A stretch of DNA of 64,000 bases. Source: Chryseobacterium binzhouense. GTDB taxonomy: Bacteria > Bacteroidota > Bacteroidia > Flavobacteriales > Weeksellaceae. The stretch is from the NCBI RefSeq assembly GCF_007474545.1, contig NZ_VKOG01000007.1, positions 1 to 64,000 on the forward strand. Reading direction: 5' to 3'. Position numbers and translations under genes: made by a program. Of this stretch, positions 33,597-43,215 are shown piece by piece. Each line of letters begins with the position of its first letter. The first letter of the stretch is position 1. The notes under the pieces are model-generated. The model worked only from the letters and a program-made list of their open reading frames with translations. It did not search any database and was not told where the DNA came from.

Positions 33597-36110
33597 ATGA
33601 AAAAAATATTCATTGCATCGTTATTTTTAGGTGCATTTTTTAATTCAAATGTAACTTTTGCCCAAACCGAAACATCCGGAAGAGAAAAAGTATACAGAGC
33701 AACGCACACCAAACTTACCGAGCTTAAACACACCAAACTGAAGGTAAATTTTGACTATGAAAAGGAACAGATGAACGGAGAAGAATGGCTTACTGCCGCT
33801 CCTTACTTCTATCCTGCCAGCGAATTGATCCTTGATGCAAAAGCAATGCTCATCCACGAAGTGGCTCTGGATAATAATGGTAAAAAAACACCTCTGAAAT
33901 ACGAGTATAAAAATGATATTTTAAAAATTAATTTAGACAAAACATATACGAGAAATCAGGATTATACTGTTTACATCAAATATACTTCACGTCCAAACGA
34001 AGTAACACAGGAAGGAAGCGCAGCCATCAATGATGCTAAAGGTCTTTATTTTATCAACGCACAAGGTAAAGATACTGATAAGCCGACTCAAATCTGGACT
34101 CAGGGAGAAACTGAATCTTCATCTGCCTGGTTTCCGACCATTGATAAACCGAATCAAAAAACAACCCAGGAAATCTTCATGACAGTTCCTGATAAATATG
34201 TAACGCTTTCTAACGGAGTTTTAAAATCTTCACAAAAAGAAGCCAACGGATTGCGAACCGATCATTGGGTAATGGATAAAAGACATTCTACTTACCTTTT
34301 CTTCATGGGCGTTGGAGAATATGCTGTAGTAAAAGATAAATGGAAAAATATTCCTGTAGATTATTATATTGAGAAGGAATATGAACCCTACGCAAAACAG
34401 ATTTACGGAAACACTCCGGAAATGATGGATTTCTTTTCTAAAAAGCTGGGCTATGATTATCCATGGGCAAAATATGCACAGATTTCGGGAAGAGATTACG
34501 TAAGCGGAGCAATGGAAAATACTACAGCAACGCTTCACGGAAGTGACATTCTGCAAAAACCCGGTCAGTTAATTGACGAAAACAAATGGGAAGATACTAT
34601 TGCTCATGAGCTTTTCCATCATTGGTTTGGTGATCTTGTGACGGCAGAAAGCTGGAGCAATCTTACCGTGAATGAATCTTTTGCCAACTATTCCGAATAT
34701 CTTTGGAACGAATTCAAATACGGGAAAGATCAGGCAGATTATCATCAGATGGAAGATGTGAATAACTACATTCATAATCCTTCAGATTTCAAAAAAGATT
34801 TGGTAAGATTCGACTACAAATCAAGAGAAGATGTTTTTGATCTGGTTACGTATCAAAAAGGAGGCGGAATCCTGCACATGCTGAGAAATTATCTTGGTGA
34901 TGATGCATTTTTTGCAGGAATGACCGATTATCTGAAAACCAATGAGTATCAGGCAGCAGAAGCACATCAGGTGAGATTATCTTTTGAGAAGGTTTCAGGA
35001 AAAGATCTGAACTGGTTTTTCAACCAATGGTATTTCGGAAGCGGAAATCCTAAGCTGAATTATTCTTACAACTTCGAGCCTGTGAAAAAGCAGGTTACGG
35101 TAACGATCAATCAGTCTCAGGAAGAGCCTTTTCAGTTTCCTTTAACAATTGATGTTTATGAGAACGGTAAGCCTAAAAGACATCAAGTCTGGATAAATGC
35201 TGAAGCAAAAAACACCTTTACTTTTGATGTTTCAAAAAACCCTGACTTAATCAACATCAATGCAGACGGAATCCTGCTTGCTGACATTACCGAATCTAAA
35301 ACTCCTGAACAGTATCTGATGCAGTTTCTTGGTTCTAAAGAATTTAAAAGTAAATACACCGCATTAAACGGAATTAAAGATCAGGTCGGTAAAAACCCTG
35401 CAACTACAAAATTATTGGCGGCAGCATTAAAGGATCCGTTTTTCAGAACCAGAATAAAGGCTTTAGAACTTATTGATCTTACCAATACAGAGATAATGAA
35501 AGCTCTTGGAAGCGAGGTTGAAAAATTAGCAGTAAACGATCCTAAAACATTAGTACAAGGTGCGGCAATTGCTGCATTAGCCAAAACAAAAGATAAAAAA
35601 TACGTTTCAATCTTTGAAAAAGGAGTTAATGCTGTTTCTAACTCGGTAAAAGGAAATTCTTTAGCTGCAATTGTGGCGGTAGATCCTTCAAAAGTAAATT
35701 CCTTAGCTGATAAAATTGATCTGGAAGGCGCATCAGAAGAAATGCTTACCCAGCTTTTGCCTATTGTTGTAAAAAATAAGGTAACCTCTCAAATGGCAAA
35801 TATTGCTCCGCTTGCAGCGTTTTATCCTTTCATAAAATTCCAGAATCCTGATTTGGGGAAAGTTGCCGAAGAAGGCTACAACTGGATCATGTCATCCGAT
35901 AACATGAAGGCTACACAAAGTATTACCAAAATTCTTGGGCAGGCAAAAAGCCAGATGGGCGAAAATCCTCAGGTAAAAATGATGATCAGCCAAATGCTGA
36001 AAGATGGTCTGAACAAAAAAATGGAGCTGCTTAAGCAGAATCCTCAGAAAGCGTCAAGCATCAATCCTCAAATTGATGTGATTAATAAAGCTATTGAAAA
36101 TTTCAGGTAG
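33597..36110 (+). CDS. Exported M1-family aminopeptidase
   Basis: 837 residues with a signal peptide (IFIASLFLGAFFNSNVTFA). Domains: N-terminal beta domain, catalytic domain with GAMENTT (substrate amino-group binding) and HELFHHW (about 337-343) plus the third zinc ligand Glu in NESFANY 18 residues on, and a C-terminal helical repeat region (about 570-837). It should remove N-terminal residues from peptides in the periplasm or outside. It stands alone, with a terminator after it. Confidence 0.95.
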   Translation: MKKIFIASLFLGAFFNSNVTFAQTETSGREKVYRATHTKLTELKHTKLKVNFDYEKEQMNGEEWLTAAPYFYPASELILDAKAMLIHEVALDNNGKKTPLKYEYKNDILKINLDKTYTRNQDYTVYIKYTSRPNEVTQEGSAAINDAKGLYFINAQGKDTDKPTQIWTQGETESSSAWFPTIDKPNQKTTQEIFMTVPDKYVTLSNGVLKSSQKEANGLRTDHWVMDKRHSTYLFFMGVGEYAVVKDKWKNIPVDYYIEKEYEPYAKQIYGNTPEMMDFFSKKLGYDYPWAKYAQISGRDYVSGAMENTTATLHGSDILQKPGQLIDENKWEDTIAHELFHHWFGDLVTAESWSNLTVNESFANYSEYLWNEFKYGKDQADYHQMEDVNNYIHNPSDFKKDLVRFDYKSREDVFDLVTYQKGGGILHMLRNYLGDDAFFAGMTDYLKTNEYQAAEAHQVRLSFEKVSGKDLNWFFNQWYFGSGNPKLNYSYNFEPVKKQVTVTINQSQEEPFQFPLTIDVYENGKPKRHQVWINAEAKNTFTFDVSKNPDLININADGILLADITESKTPEQYLMQFLGSKEFKSKYTALNGIKDQVGKNPATTKLLAAALKDPFFRTRIKALELIDLTNTEIMKALGSEVEKLAVNDPKTLVQGAAIAALAKTKDKKYVSIFEKGVNAVSNSVKGNSLAAIVAVDPSKVNSLADKIDLEGASEEMLTQLLPIVVKNKVTSQMANIAPLAAFYPFIKFQNPDLGKVAEEGYNWIMSSDNMKATQSITKILGQAKSQMGENPQVKMMISQMLKDGLNKKMELLKQNPQKASSINPQIDVINKAIENFR

Positions 36111-36136
36111 TAATTTTTTTAAATAAATTTTTATCA

Positions 36137-36175
36137 TTGACTGGTTCTCTACTAAGAGCCAGTCAATTTATTTTA
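36137..36175 (+). terminator. Terminator of the M1 aminopeptidase gene
   Basis: TTGACTGGTTCT and AGAGCCAGTCAA pair over 12 positions with one G-U, followed by a T-rich tail. Confidence 0.85.
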
Positions 36176-36232
36176 AATCTTTTTTAACTATAAGGTTTTT
36201 TATAAATCTAAAATCTGATTTAAAACTAATCT

Positions 36233-37324
36233 ATGAAAACAAAAAATCTATTCTCTGTTTGGATCTTTTTATTAATATTTTTTGCATGCAGTACTGATTC
36301 CTCTGAAGAAGTACCTGCTAAATCTGAAAATTCCCCATCTGAAGAACCTATGTATTTCCCACCAAACAATAGTGATCTGTGGGAAAGAAAAACGATCTCA
36401 TCTCTTGGCTGGAACCAGACAAAAGTACAGGATCTTTTGACTTATCTTGAAACCAAAAACACTAAAAGCTTTATTATCCTTCAAAACGGAAGAATAGTCA
36501 TGGAAAATTATTTTTCGGGACACACATCAGTAACACCATGGTATTGGGCAAGCGCCGGTAAAACTCTAACCTCAGCCGTTGCGGGAATTGCTGAGCAGGA
36601 AGGTTTTTTAAATATCAACAATACAGTTTCCACGTATATTGGAACGGGCTGGACAAGTGCTCCGTTGGTCAAAGAAAATCTTATCACGTGCAAAAACTTA
36701 CTCACCATGACATCAGGTCTTGATGACAGCCTCGGAGATGATGTATCTCCTGCCAACCTTCTGTATAAAGCGGATGCCGGTACCAGATGGGCATATCATA
36801 ATGTTTATGTAAAGTTGCAGGATGTGGTTGCTTCTGCTACAGGTCAAACCTGGTCACAGTATTTTAATTCCAGACTAAGAGACAAAATAGGAATGACCGG
36901 AAGCTGGATTCAAAATGGCAACAACAGTGTATACTGGAGTACAACAAAAAGTATGGCAAGATTCGGATTATTGGCTTTAAACCGGGGAAACTGGAACGGA
37001 ACTCAAGTGATTAATTCCAATTATTTTCAGAATGCTATTACCACTTCACAAAACATTAATCTGGCTTACGGATATCTGTGGTGGCTCAACGGAAAAACAA
37101 GCTATCATCTGCCCCAAACGCAATTTCAGTTTAGCGGAAAGATTATTCCTAATGCTCCGGATGATCTTTTTTGCGCTTTAGGAAAAAACGATCAGAAAAT
37201 TTATGTTGTCCCTAGCAAAAAATTAGTAGTAATAAGAATGGGTGATGCGGCAGACAGCATAAATCCCGCACTTTCTGATTTTGATGATGTTTTATGGCAA
37301 AAAATAAATGCAGTGATCAAATAG
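36233..37324 (+). CDS. Beta-lactamase-fold serine hydrolase (lipoprotein)
   Basis: 363 residues. Lipoprotein signal (LLIFFA before Cys20). The penicillin-binding-protein / class C fold shows SxxK as SAGK (Ser107, Lys110), YxN as YHN (Tyr188) and repeated features such as LLTMTSGLDD. The substrate is unknown; such enzymes are often esterases or D-amino peptidases, not antibiotic-degrading enzymes. Convergent with the esterase gene downstream. Confidence 0.9.
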   Translation: MKTKNLFSVWIFLLIFFACSTDSSEEVPAKSENSPSEEPMYFPPNNSDLWERKTISSLGWNQTKVQDLLTYLETKNTKSFIILQNGRIVMENYFSGHTSVTPWYWASAGKTLTSAVAGIAEQEGFLNINNTVSTYIGTGWTSAPLVKENLITCKNLLTMTSGLDDSLGDDVSPANLLYKADAGTRWAYHNVYVKLQDVVASATGQTWSQYFNSRLRDKIGMTGSWIQNGNNSVYWSTTKSMARFGLLALNRGNWNGTQVINSNYFQNAITTSQNINLAYGYLWWLNGKTSYHLPQTQFQFSGKIIPNAPDDLFCALGKNDQKIYVVPSKKLVVIRMGDAADSINPALSDFDDVLWQKINAVIK

Positions 37325-37334
37325 TCACTGCATT
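37307..37334. terminator. Hairpin across the stop codon of the serine hydrolase gene
   Basis: AATGCAGTGA, 8-base loop, TCACTGCATT; the loop contains the TAG stop. The tail is only partly T-rich, so termination is possible but not certain. Confidence 0.5.
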
Positions 37335-37340
37335 ATGTCA

Positions 37341-38159
37341 TTATTTCTTACTTTTTTCCACTCTTTTGATTTCGTTCAAAAGCAAAGGAAAAGCAGGGTG
37401 TGCCATTCCCCCGTGATCAAAACCCTGTAACTCGTATAAAGTAGTTTCTTTATGACCTTTCAGTTTCATCATTCTCCACATATAGGCATTTTCTTCGTAT
37501 CTTCCCATCAGCTCTTTTTCTCTGTCTCCGGTAATCAAAAGTAAAGGAGAAGCATCTGCACGTATAAAATACAGAGGAGCCATATCATCTATTCTTGCAT
37601 CAAGTTCACCAATGCCTTTTTCTTTTCTGGTAGTAAAATGCGAAATCATCTGTCCGCTGAATGGTATAATTCCGGCTAATTTATTGGCATCAATCTGATA
37701 TTTATTCAGATAAGATTTGTTTAGACCGACCATTATTGCAAGATAACCTCCTGCAGAATGCCCTGTAATGAAAATCTTCTCATCATTTCCTCCGTATTTT
37801 TTAATATTATTAAAAACCCAGGCTGTTGCAGCTGCTGCATCTTCAATATATTTAGGCGCTTTTACTTTTGGCGACAATCTGTAATTTACAGCGATTACAG
37901 CAATACCCTGATTTTTTAGTTCCTCAGGAATAAACTTTTCCCCTCCGGTAATTCCTCCGCCGTGAAACCAAATTACTGTCGGAAAATCTTTGATATTCTG
38001 CGGAATATAAATATCCAAAACACATCTTTCATTGATGTATGCATCAGACTTGTTTGTTTTTTCGTCATAATAATGAATATTATTGACCGTTTTATAATCC
38101 TGCGCAAAAGTTTGGAATGAAACTAAACTGAGAAAGAAAATAAAAAGAAGCTTTTTCAT
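37341..38159 (-). CDS. Secreted alpha/beta hydrolase (esterase type)
   Basis: 272 residues with a signal peptide (LLFIFFLSLVSFQTFA). The oxyanion motif WFHGGG and the nucleophile elbow GHSAGG (Ser135) place it with HSL/BD-FAE-like esterases. Asp and His for the triad are likely in the TGDREKEL and GFDHGGMAHP regions. Natural substrate unknown, possibly acylated sugars. Confidence 0.9.
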   Translation of the reverse strand: MKKLLFIFFLSLVSFQTFAQDYKTVNNIHYYDEKTNKSDAYINERCVLDIYIPQNIKDFPTVIWFHGGGITGGEKFIPEELKNQGIAVIAVNYRLSPKVKAPKYIEDAAAATAWVFNNIKKYGGNDEKIFITGHSAGGYLAIMVGLNKSYLNKYQIDANKLAGIIPFSGQMISHFTTRKEKGIGELDARIDDMAPLYFIRADASPLLLITGDREKELMGRYEENAYMWRMMKLKGHKETTLYELQGFDHGGMAHPAFPLLLNEIKRVEKSKK

Positions 38160-38283
38160 TTTAAATATTTTGGAGTGTAAAGATACAAATTTGATATTTC
38201 TTACTTAGTTTCTTTTTAACTAAGACAATAGGTATCCTTTACAGCTTTCTGTACCAATACTTTTAAAAATATGTTGATTTTTT

Positions 38284-40614
38284 TTAAATCTTCGTCAGTT
38301 TTGCATATTTAAGAATCAGATTCTTTTCGCCTTCGTGAAGGAAAATTACTTTCGCTTTAATATTTTGTGGATCTGTACCGTCTAAAAATGCTACTTCACC
38401 AACTCCGAAACGATCATGCCTTACTTTATCTCCTACCTCAATATCCTGAGAAGAAGCTCCGCTTGGATTGATAATTTTGGCTGTACTTACAGGTTTTAGC
38501 TTTCTTGGTTCGGCAACAGGTTTGTCTTTATCTGCTTTAGTAATAGTTTTTTTCTCAACTTTTTTAAAGCTGCGGATTTCCGAAGGATGCTCGTCAAAAA
38601 TATTGGAGGTAATACCGGAATTATTGATAAATCTGCCCTGCATCGCCGGATTTAAAAATTCGATATATTCTTCATCAACTTCACTTAAAAATCTTGATGG
38701 CTCTGCATCGGTAATTTTCCCCCATTGAAATCTTGACACCGCATAGGAGAAAAACGCCTGCTTTTCAGCTCTGGTTAAAGCTACATAAAACAATCTTCTT
38801 TCTTCTTCCAGATCCTCTCTTGTGGCAGAACTCATAAAGCTCGGAAAAAGATTTTCCTCTAAACCTACCAGATGCACAACCGGAAATTCCAGACCTTTGG
38901 AAAGGTGAATCGTCATTAAAGAAACGGCATCATCTGCATCATCCTTCTTTTGTGTATCTGCCGAAAGCGCAATATTTTCCAGGAAGTTGGGTAAACTCGG
39001 ATCCCCGTCTTCCAGCTGCATTTGCTCCTCAATGAACCCCTGCATAGAGTTCATTAATTCCTGTACGTTTTCTACTCTGGAAATTCCTTCAGGAGTCTGA
39101 TCGTCTTTTAAAAATTTAATCAGACCGCTTCTTTTTGCCACTTCCATGGCAACATTGTACGCCGTTTCTGTTTTAAGCAAAACCTGAAAGGCTTTGATCA
39201 TTGACCAGAAATCATTCAGCTTGGTAATAACTCCGTTATTAAACCCCATATGAGGTGCATACATCGGCAGATTACTTAGAACTTTTGACACCGAAACATT
39301 CTGAGAATCTGCAAAAACGATTAATTTATTTTGAGTAGTTTCGCCAATTCCTCTTGCAGGATAATTGATGACTCTCATCAAAGCTTCCGAGTCATTTTCA
39401 TTGACTAAAAGCCTTAGATAGGCAATTAAATCTTTTACTTCTTTTCTTTGATAAAAAGAGAGACCTCCATATACTTTATACGGAATATTTTTTCTTCTTA
39501 AAGCATCTTCAAATGCTCTTGTCTGAGAATTTGTACGGTACAAAATGGCAAATTCACCAAATTTCCTTTGATCCCTATTGTGAATCTCCCAGATATTTCC
39601 GGCAACAAAATTGGCTTCATCAGCGTCGGAAAGTGAGCGGTACACTTTTATTTTCTCTCCTTCTTCGTTTTCACTGAAAACATTTTTCTTAAACTGCTGA
39701 AGGTTCTTAGCAATCACTACATTGGCAGCATTCACGATATTCTGAGTCGAACGGTAGTTCTGCTCCAGTGAAACCGTTACTGCATCGGGATAATCTTTTT
39801 TGAAATTTAAAATATTGTAAATATTCGCTCCACGGAAAGAATAGATCGATTGTGCATCGTCTCCTACTACACAAATATTTTCAAATTTTGAGGCTAAAGC
39901 TTTTACAATAAGGTATTGTGAATGATTGGTATCCTGATACTCATCCACGAGAATATATCTGAATCTGTCCTGATATTTAGCCAAAACTTCAGGGAATCTA
40001 GTCAGCAATTCATTGGTTTTTAACAATAAATCATCAAAATCCATCGACCCGTTTCTGAAGCAGGCTTCAACATATTTTTCATAAATTTTACCCAGAAACT
40101 TCATATTGGCTTTTTCGTCAGCTTCCAGCAATTCAGGGTTATTATAATAAGCCTTTACGGTAATAAGGTTGTTTTTGTAGGATGAAATTCTTGCCTGAAC
40201 TTTTTTGGGTTTGTATAAATCCGCATCAATATTCAGGTCTTTAATCACTTTTTTAATCACATTCAGCGCATCCTGCTGATCGTAAATAGTAAAATTGGAT
40301 GGATATCCCAGATAATGCGCTTCACTTCTCAGAATTCTTGCAAAAACAGAGTGAAAAGTTCCCATCCAAAGACTTCTTGCGTTGCTTTGTCCTACAACTT
40401 TTGCAATACGTTCTTTCATTTCTTTGGCTGCCTTATTGGTAAAGGTAAGCGCCAGAATATTGAAAGGATCTATTCCATTGGTAATTAAATGTGCAATCCG
40501 CATGGTGAGAACACGCGTTTTCCCGGAACCAGCTCCTGCAAGCACCATCAAAGGCCCTTCCAGTGTTGTAACAGCTTCATATTGTGATTCATTCAGTCCA
40601 TTCAGATAATCCAT
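38284..40614 (-). CDS. UvrD/PcrA-type superfamily I DNA helicase
   Basis: 776 residues from ATG 40614 (MDYLNGLNESQ); an upstream in-frame ATG at 40665 adds 17 residues that do not belong to the family. Motifs: Q motif (LNESQYEAV), Walker A AGAGSGKT, the DEYQDT Walker B, GDDAQSIYSFRGA, QNYRSTQNI, MTIHLSKGLEFPVV, and VALTRAEK. It unwinds 3'-5' in nucleotide excision and mismatch repair or replication restart. The C-terminal tail (GDKVRHDRFGVGEVAFL) is the RNA-polymerase-interacting Tudor-like segment seen in PcrA. Confidence 0.95.
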   Translation of the reverse strand: MDYLNGLNESQYEAVTTLEGPLMVLAGAGSGKTRVLTMRIAHLITNGIDPFNILALTFTNKAAKEMKERIAKVVGQSNARSLWMGTFHSVFARILRSEAHYLGYPSNFTIYDQQDALNVIKKVIKDLNIDADLYKPKKVQARISSYKNNLITVKAYYNNPELLEADEKANMKFLGKIYEKYVEACFRNGSMDFDDLLLKTNELLTRFPEVLAKYQDRFRYILVDEYQDTNHSQYLIVKALASKFENICVVGDDAQSIYSFRGANIYNILNFKKDYPDAVTVSLEQNYRSTQNIVNAANVVIAKNLQQFKKNVFSENEEGEKIKVYRSLSDADEANFVAGNIWEIHNRDQRKFGEFAILYRTNSQTRAFEDALRRKNIPYKVYGGLSFYQRKEVKDLIAYLRLLVNENDSEALMRVINYPARGIGETTQNKLIVFADSQNVSVSKVLSNLPMYAPHMGFNNGVITKLNDFWSMIKAFQVLLKTETAYNVAMEVAKRSGLIKFLKDDQTPEGISRVENVQELMNSMQGFIEEQMQLEDGDPSLPNFLENIALSADTQKKDDADDAVSLMTIHLSKGLEFPVVHLVGLEENLFPSFMSSATREDLEEERRLFYVALTRAEKQAFFSYAVSRFQWGKITDAEPSRFLSEVDEEYIEFLNPAMQGRFINNSGITSNIFDEHPSEIRSFKKVEKKTITKADKDKPVAEPRKLKPVSTAKIINPSGASSQDIEVGDKVRHDRFGVGEVAFLDGTDPQNIKAKVIFLHEGEKNLILKYAKLTKI

Positions 40615-40793
40615 ACTGCAAAAAAATTTGGAAAACAAAAATAGTGTTTTATAAGGAGAATTCAAATTAGATCGTTGAAAGATGAATCATCATTTGAGAT
40701 AAAAATAAAAATCAGCCTTGTTTGGCTGATTGCGTTTATTAATGTTATCATACGTTGAAAATCAAATTATAACGCAGTCCTAACAATTAGTTC

Positions 40794-41162
40794 TTACTTA
40801 GAGTAAAGCCTTATTTTTTCAATCATATCATTGATGTCAAAAGGTTTTGCAATAAATGCATCTGCACCCGCATCTAATGCTGACTGCTCTAATCCACGGC
40901 TTGCAGACATGATTAAAACCGGGATACTCTTCAGGTTTTCATCAGCTTTTACCATTTTGCAGATATCTCTTCCGTCTTCTCCGGAAAGCCATATATCCAT
41001 CAGAATTACGTTGGGCTTAGATTCCGGACTCAGCGTTTTGAACATATCAGATCCTTTATAAAATTTTTCTACCCGGAAACCTTCAAAATCCAGCATCATC
41101 CCTATTGAATCTACTATTGCAGGACTATCATCCACTACCAATACCTTCAGCGAATCAGACAT
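40794..41162 (-). CDS. Single-domain response regulator
   Basis: 122 residues, a CheY-like receiver only. VVDDSPA has the acidic pair (Asp11, Asp12), the phosphorylated Asp56 is in LMDIWL, and AKPFDI has the Lys near 108. It starts 20 bases after the stop of the histidine kinase gene upstream and is probably its partner. There is no output domain, so it signals by protein contact. Confidence 0.93.
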   Translation of the reverse strand: MSDSLKVLVVDDSPAIVDSIGMMLDFEGFRVEKFYKGSDMFKTLSPESKPNVILMDIWLSGEDGRDICKMVKADENLKSIPVLIMSASRGLEQSALDAGADAFIAKPFDINDMIEKIRLYSK

Positions 41163-41182
41163 CTTTTATTTTTTGTACGTTA

Positions 41183-43039
41183 TTATTTTTTGCATGTTGG
41201 AATCTGGAAGCAAAAATCAGACCCTTTTCCTTCAATTGAGTTGACAAAAATTTTACCTCCCGACCTTTTAATGATTTCAGATGAAATATAAAGTCCCAAA
41301 CCTAATCCCGGAAATGTATGTTCTTTGGAACCGCTGACGCGGTAATACTGTTCAAAAACTTTTGACTGCTTTTCCGGTGGAATACCAATTCCGAAATCTT
41401 TTACACTAAACTGAATACTATCATTCAATAATGAAGCTTTTACATGAACCTCATCTGCTTCCGGAGAATATTTTGTTGCATTACAGATCAAATTGCTCAT
41501 TACCTGTGCAATTCTGTGCCTGTCTGCAAAGATCTCACCAATATCGCCCTTCTGAACAACAATTTTATGCCTGGATGCCATTTGCTGTTCTGCTACTACC
41601 TCATCAATTAGTGTATCAAAATCAAAATAAGACTCATTAAGCTGAATCTGTCCATTCTGAATCTTTGTAACATCCAGCAAATCTCTTACGAGACCGTTAA
41701 GAAGCTCAATCTGAGAGTCCATTTTTGAAGCAATTTCTGCATTTCTTTGATCTCCGTTGAGCAAAAGATTCCTTTCTATAACCTGTGTGTAGAGTTTCAA
41801 ACTTGTAAGAGGAGTTTTCAGCTCATGGCTTGCAATACCGAGAAAATTATCTTTTTGAGTCTGTAGTTTTTTAAAATCATCAATATCGGTGAAAGTTCCT
41901 ATCCATTCTTTGATTTCATTCTTTTCATTAACGATAGGTACAGCTCTTGCGAGAAACCAGCGATATTCTTCCTCATTAGACGGATTGCGAAATTCGTGCT
42001 CTACTTCAAAAGGCTTTCCTGTTTTCACACATTCTTTCCAAATTTCATCAACTCTTTCAAAAACCTCTGGCTTTATCATGTTTTTTACCGACTCTGTGAG
42101 ATTCATTTCCGAATTGGCATCAGCAAAATCAAACCATTTTTCATTCATGTACTGCAATCTTCCGTTAGGATCGGTAGTCCATACAATCTGAGGCATTGAA
42201 TTTGCCATTTCCCGCAGCTTCTCTTCGTTTTTCTGAATTTCTTTTCGGGCATTCACAGAATGAGTTACATCTACTGCAACATTATAAATGGCATAAACCT
42301 GACCGTCCGAGTTCTTTAAAGGTTTATAAGAAAAATTATAGTAAAATGTCTGAAGTTTACCGTCTACCACAAGATCTACTCTGTCTTCTTTTGCGGTATA
42401 TGTTTTACCAGTAATAAAAATATCTTTTAGCAAACCTATAAATGGCTGACCTTCCAGTTCAGGAAGTGCATCTTCCAGTTTCATTCCGATGACAGATTTC
42501 TCTTTGCCCCATGTTTTCAGCATCGGCTCATTGGCCAATTCTATAAACAAATCCCCTGATCTGTAAATCGCAATCGAATAATCTGATTTTTGTATCAGAT
42601 CTTCAAATCTGTATTCACTTTCTTTTAATCTTTTTTCGGATAAAACCTGATCCGTAACTTCTGTTGCAACAACACTTACCCCAATAATCTGCTCGTGATT
42701 TTTATCATAAACCGGAGAATAAATAAAGTCGAAAAAATGCTCTTCATACAAACCATACTTTTCCAGATATACCGAAAGTTTATCACCTTTGAAAATTTCA
42801 CCTTTATGGTAGACATTATCAAAGATTTCTATAAAACCCTGCGATTTTATTTCAGGCAAAACATCAAACAATGCTTTACCTATGCATGATTTATCTTTAC
42901 CCCAAAGTTCAAGAATTTTAGGATTCGCAGTATGAATGACATAATCATCTCCCATCAGAAGAGACATCGCTACCGGTGCCTGGCTGAATAGAGTGATAAG
43001 TGAATCGTAGGATATATCGGAAGGTAAAGTATTTTTCAT
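41183..43039 (-). CDS. Multi-PAS histidine kinase
   Basis: 618 residues without membrane helices, so cytoplasmic. Three PAS domains (about 10-130, 140-265 and 275-390; the last with a PAC ending GTFTDIDDFKKL), then HisKA with the His405 of ASHELKTPL and HATPase with N box (SNLICNATKYS), G1 (VKDFGIGIPPEKQ) and G2 (GLGLGLYISSEI). The first two PAS domains look like sensory domains with small ligands. The response regulator gene follows in the same operon. Confidence 0.93.
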   Translation of the reverse strand: MKNTLPSDISYDSLITLFSQAPVAMSLLMGDDYVIHTANPKILELWGKDKSCIGKALFDVLPEIKSQGFIEIFDNVYHKGEIFKGDKLSVYLEKYGLYEEHFFDFIYSPVYDKNHEQIIGVSVVATEVTDQVLSEKRLKESEYRFEDLIQKSDYSIAIYRSGDLFIELANEPMLKTWGKEKSVIGMKLEDALPELEGQPFIGLLKDIFITGKTYTAKEDRVDLVVDGKLQTFYYNFSYKPLKNSDGQVYAIYNVAVDVTHSVNARKEIQKNEEKLREMANSMPQIVWTTDPNGRLQYMNEKWFDFADANSEMNLTESVKNMIKPEVFERVDEIWKECVKTGKPFEVEHEFRNPSNEEEYRWFLARAVPIVNEKNEIKEWIGTFTDIDDFKKLQTQKDNFLGIASHELKTPLTSLKLYTQVIERNLLLNGDQRNAEIASKMDSQIELLNGLVRDLLDVTKIQNGQIQLNESYFDFDTLIDEVVAEQQMASRHKIVVQKGDIGEIFADRHRIAQVMSNLICNATKYSPEADEVHVKASLLNDSIQFSVKDFGIGIPPEKQSKVFEQYYRVSGSKEHTFPGLGLGLYISSEIIKRSGGKIFVNSIEGKGSDFCFQIPTCKK

Positions 43040-43179
43040 TATCAGATTTGGAAATCAAAATTAGTTGTTATTTATCAATTTAATAAAATTTAATTTTAGA
43101 AACAGATACCACAAAAGTTTAAAAAATAATTTTATCACAACCTTATGCAAAAGTTTTTCCAAAATTGTAACAAATAATG

Positions 43180-43187
43180 TATTTTTG
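43180..43187 (+). promoter_or_regulatory. -7 element of the M16 protease operon
   Basis: TATTTTTG, 28 bases before ATG 43216; no good -33 partner at the usual distance. Confidence 0.45.
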
Positions 43188-43215
43188 AGACTTATTGACA
43201 AAACAATTTCTATTT

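Noticed and set aside
36233-37324. Antibiotic-resistance beta-lactamase
   Set aside because: The fold and SxxK/YxN are there, but they are shared by many esterases and peptidases; nothing points to antibiotic hydrolysis.
40615-40665. Longer N-terminus of the UvrD-type helicase
   Set aside because: The 17 extra residues (NSPYKTLFLFSKFFCS) do not resemble the family, and ATG 40614 gives the expected MDYLNGLNESQ start.
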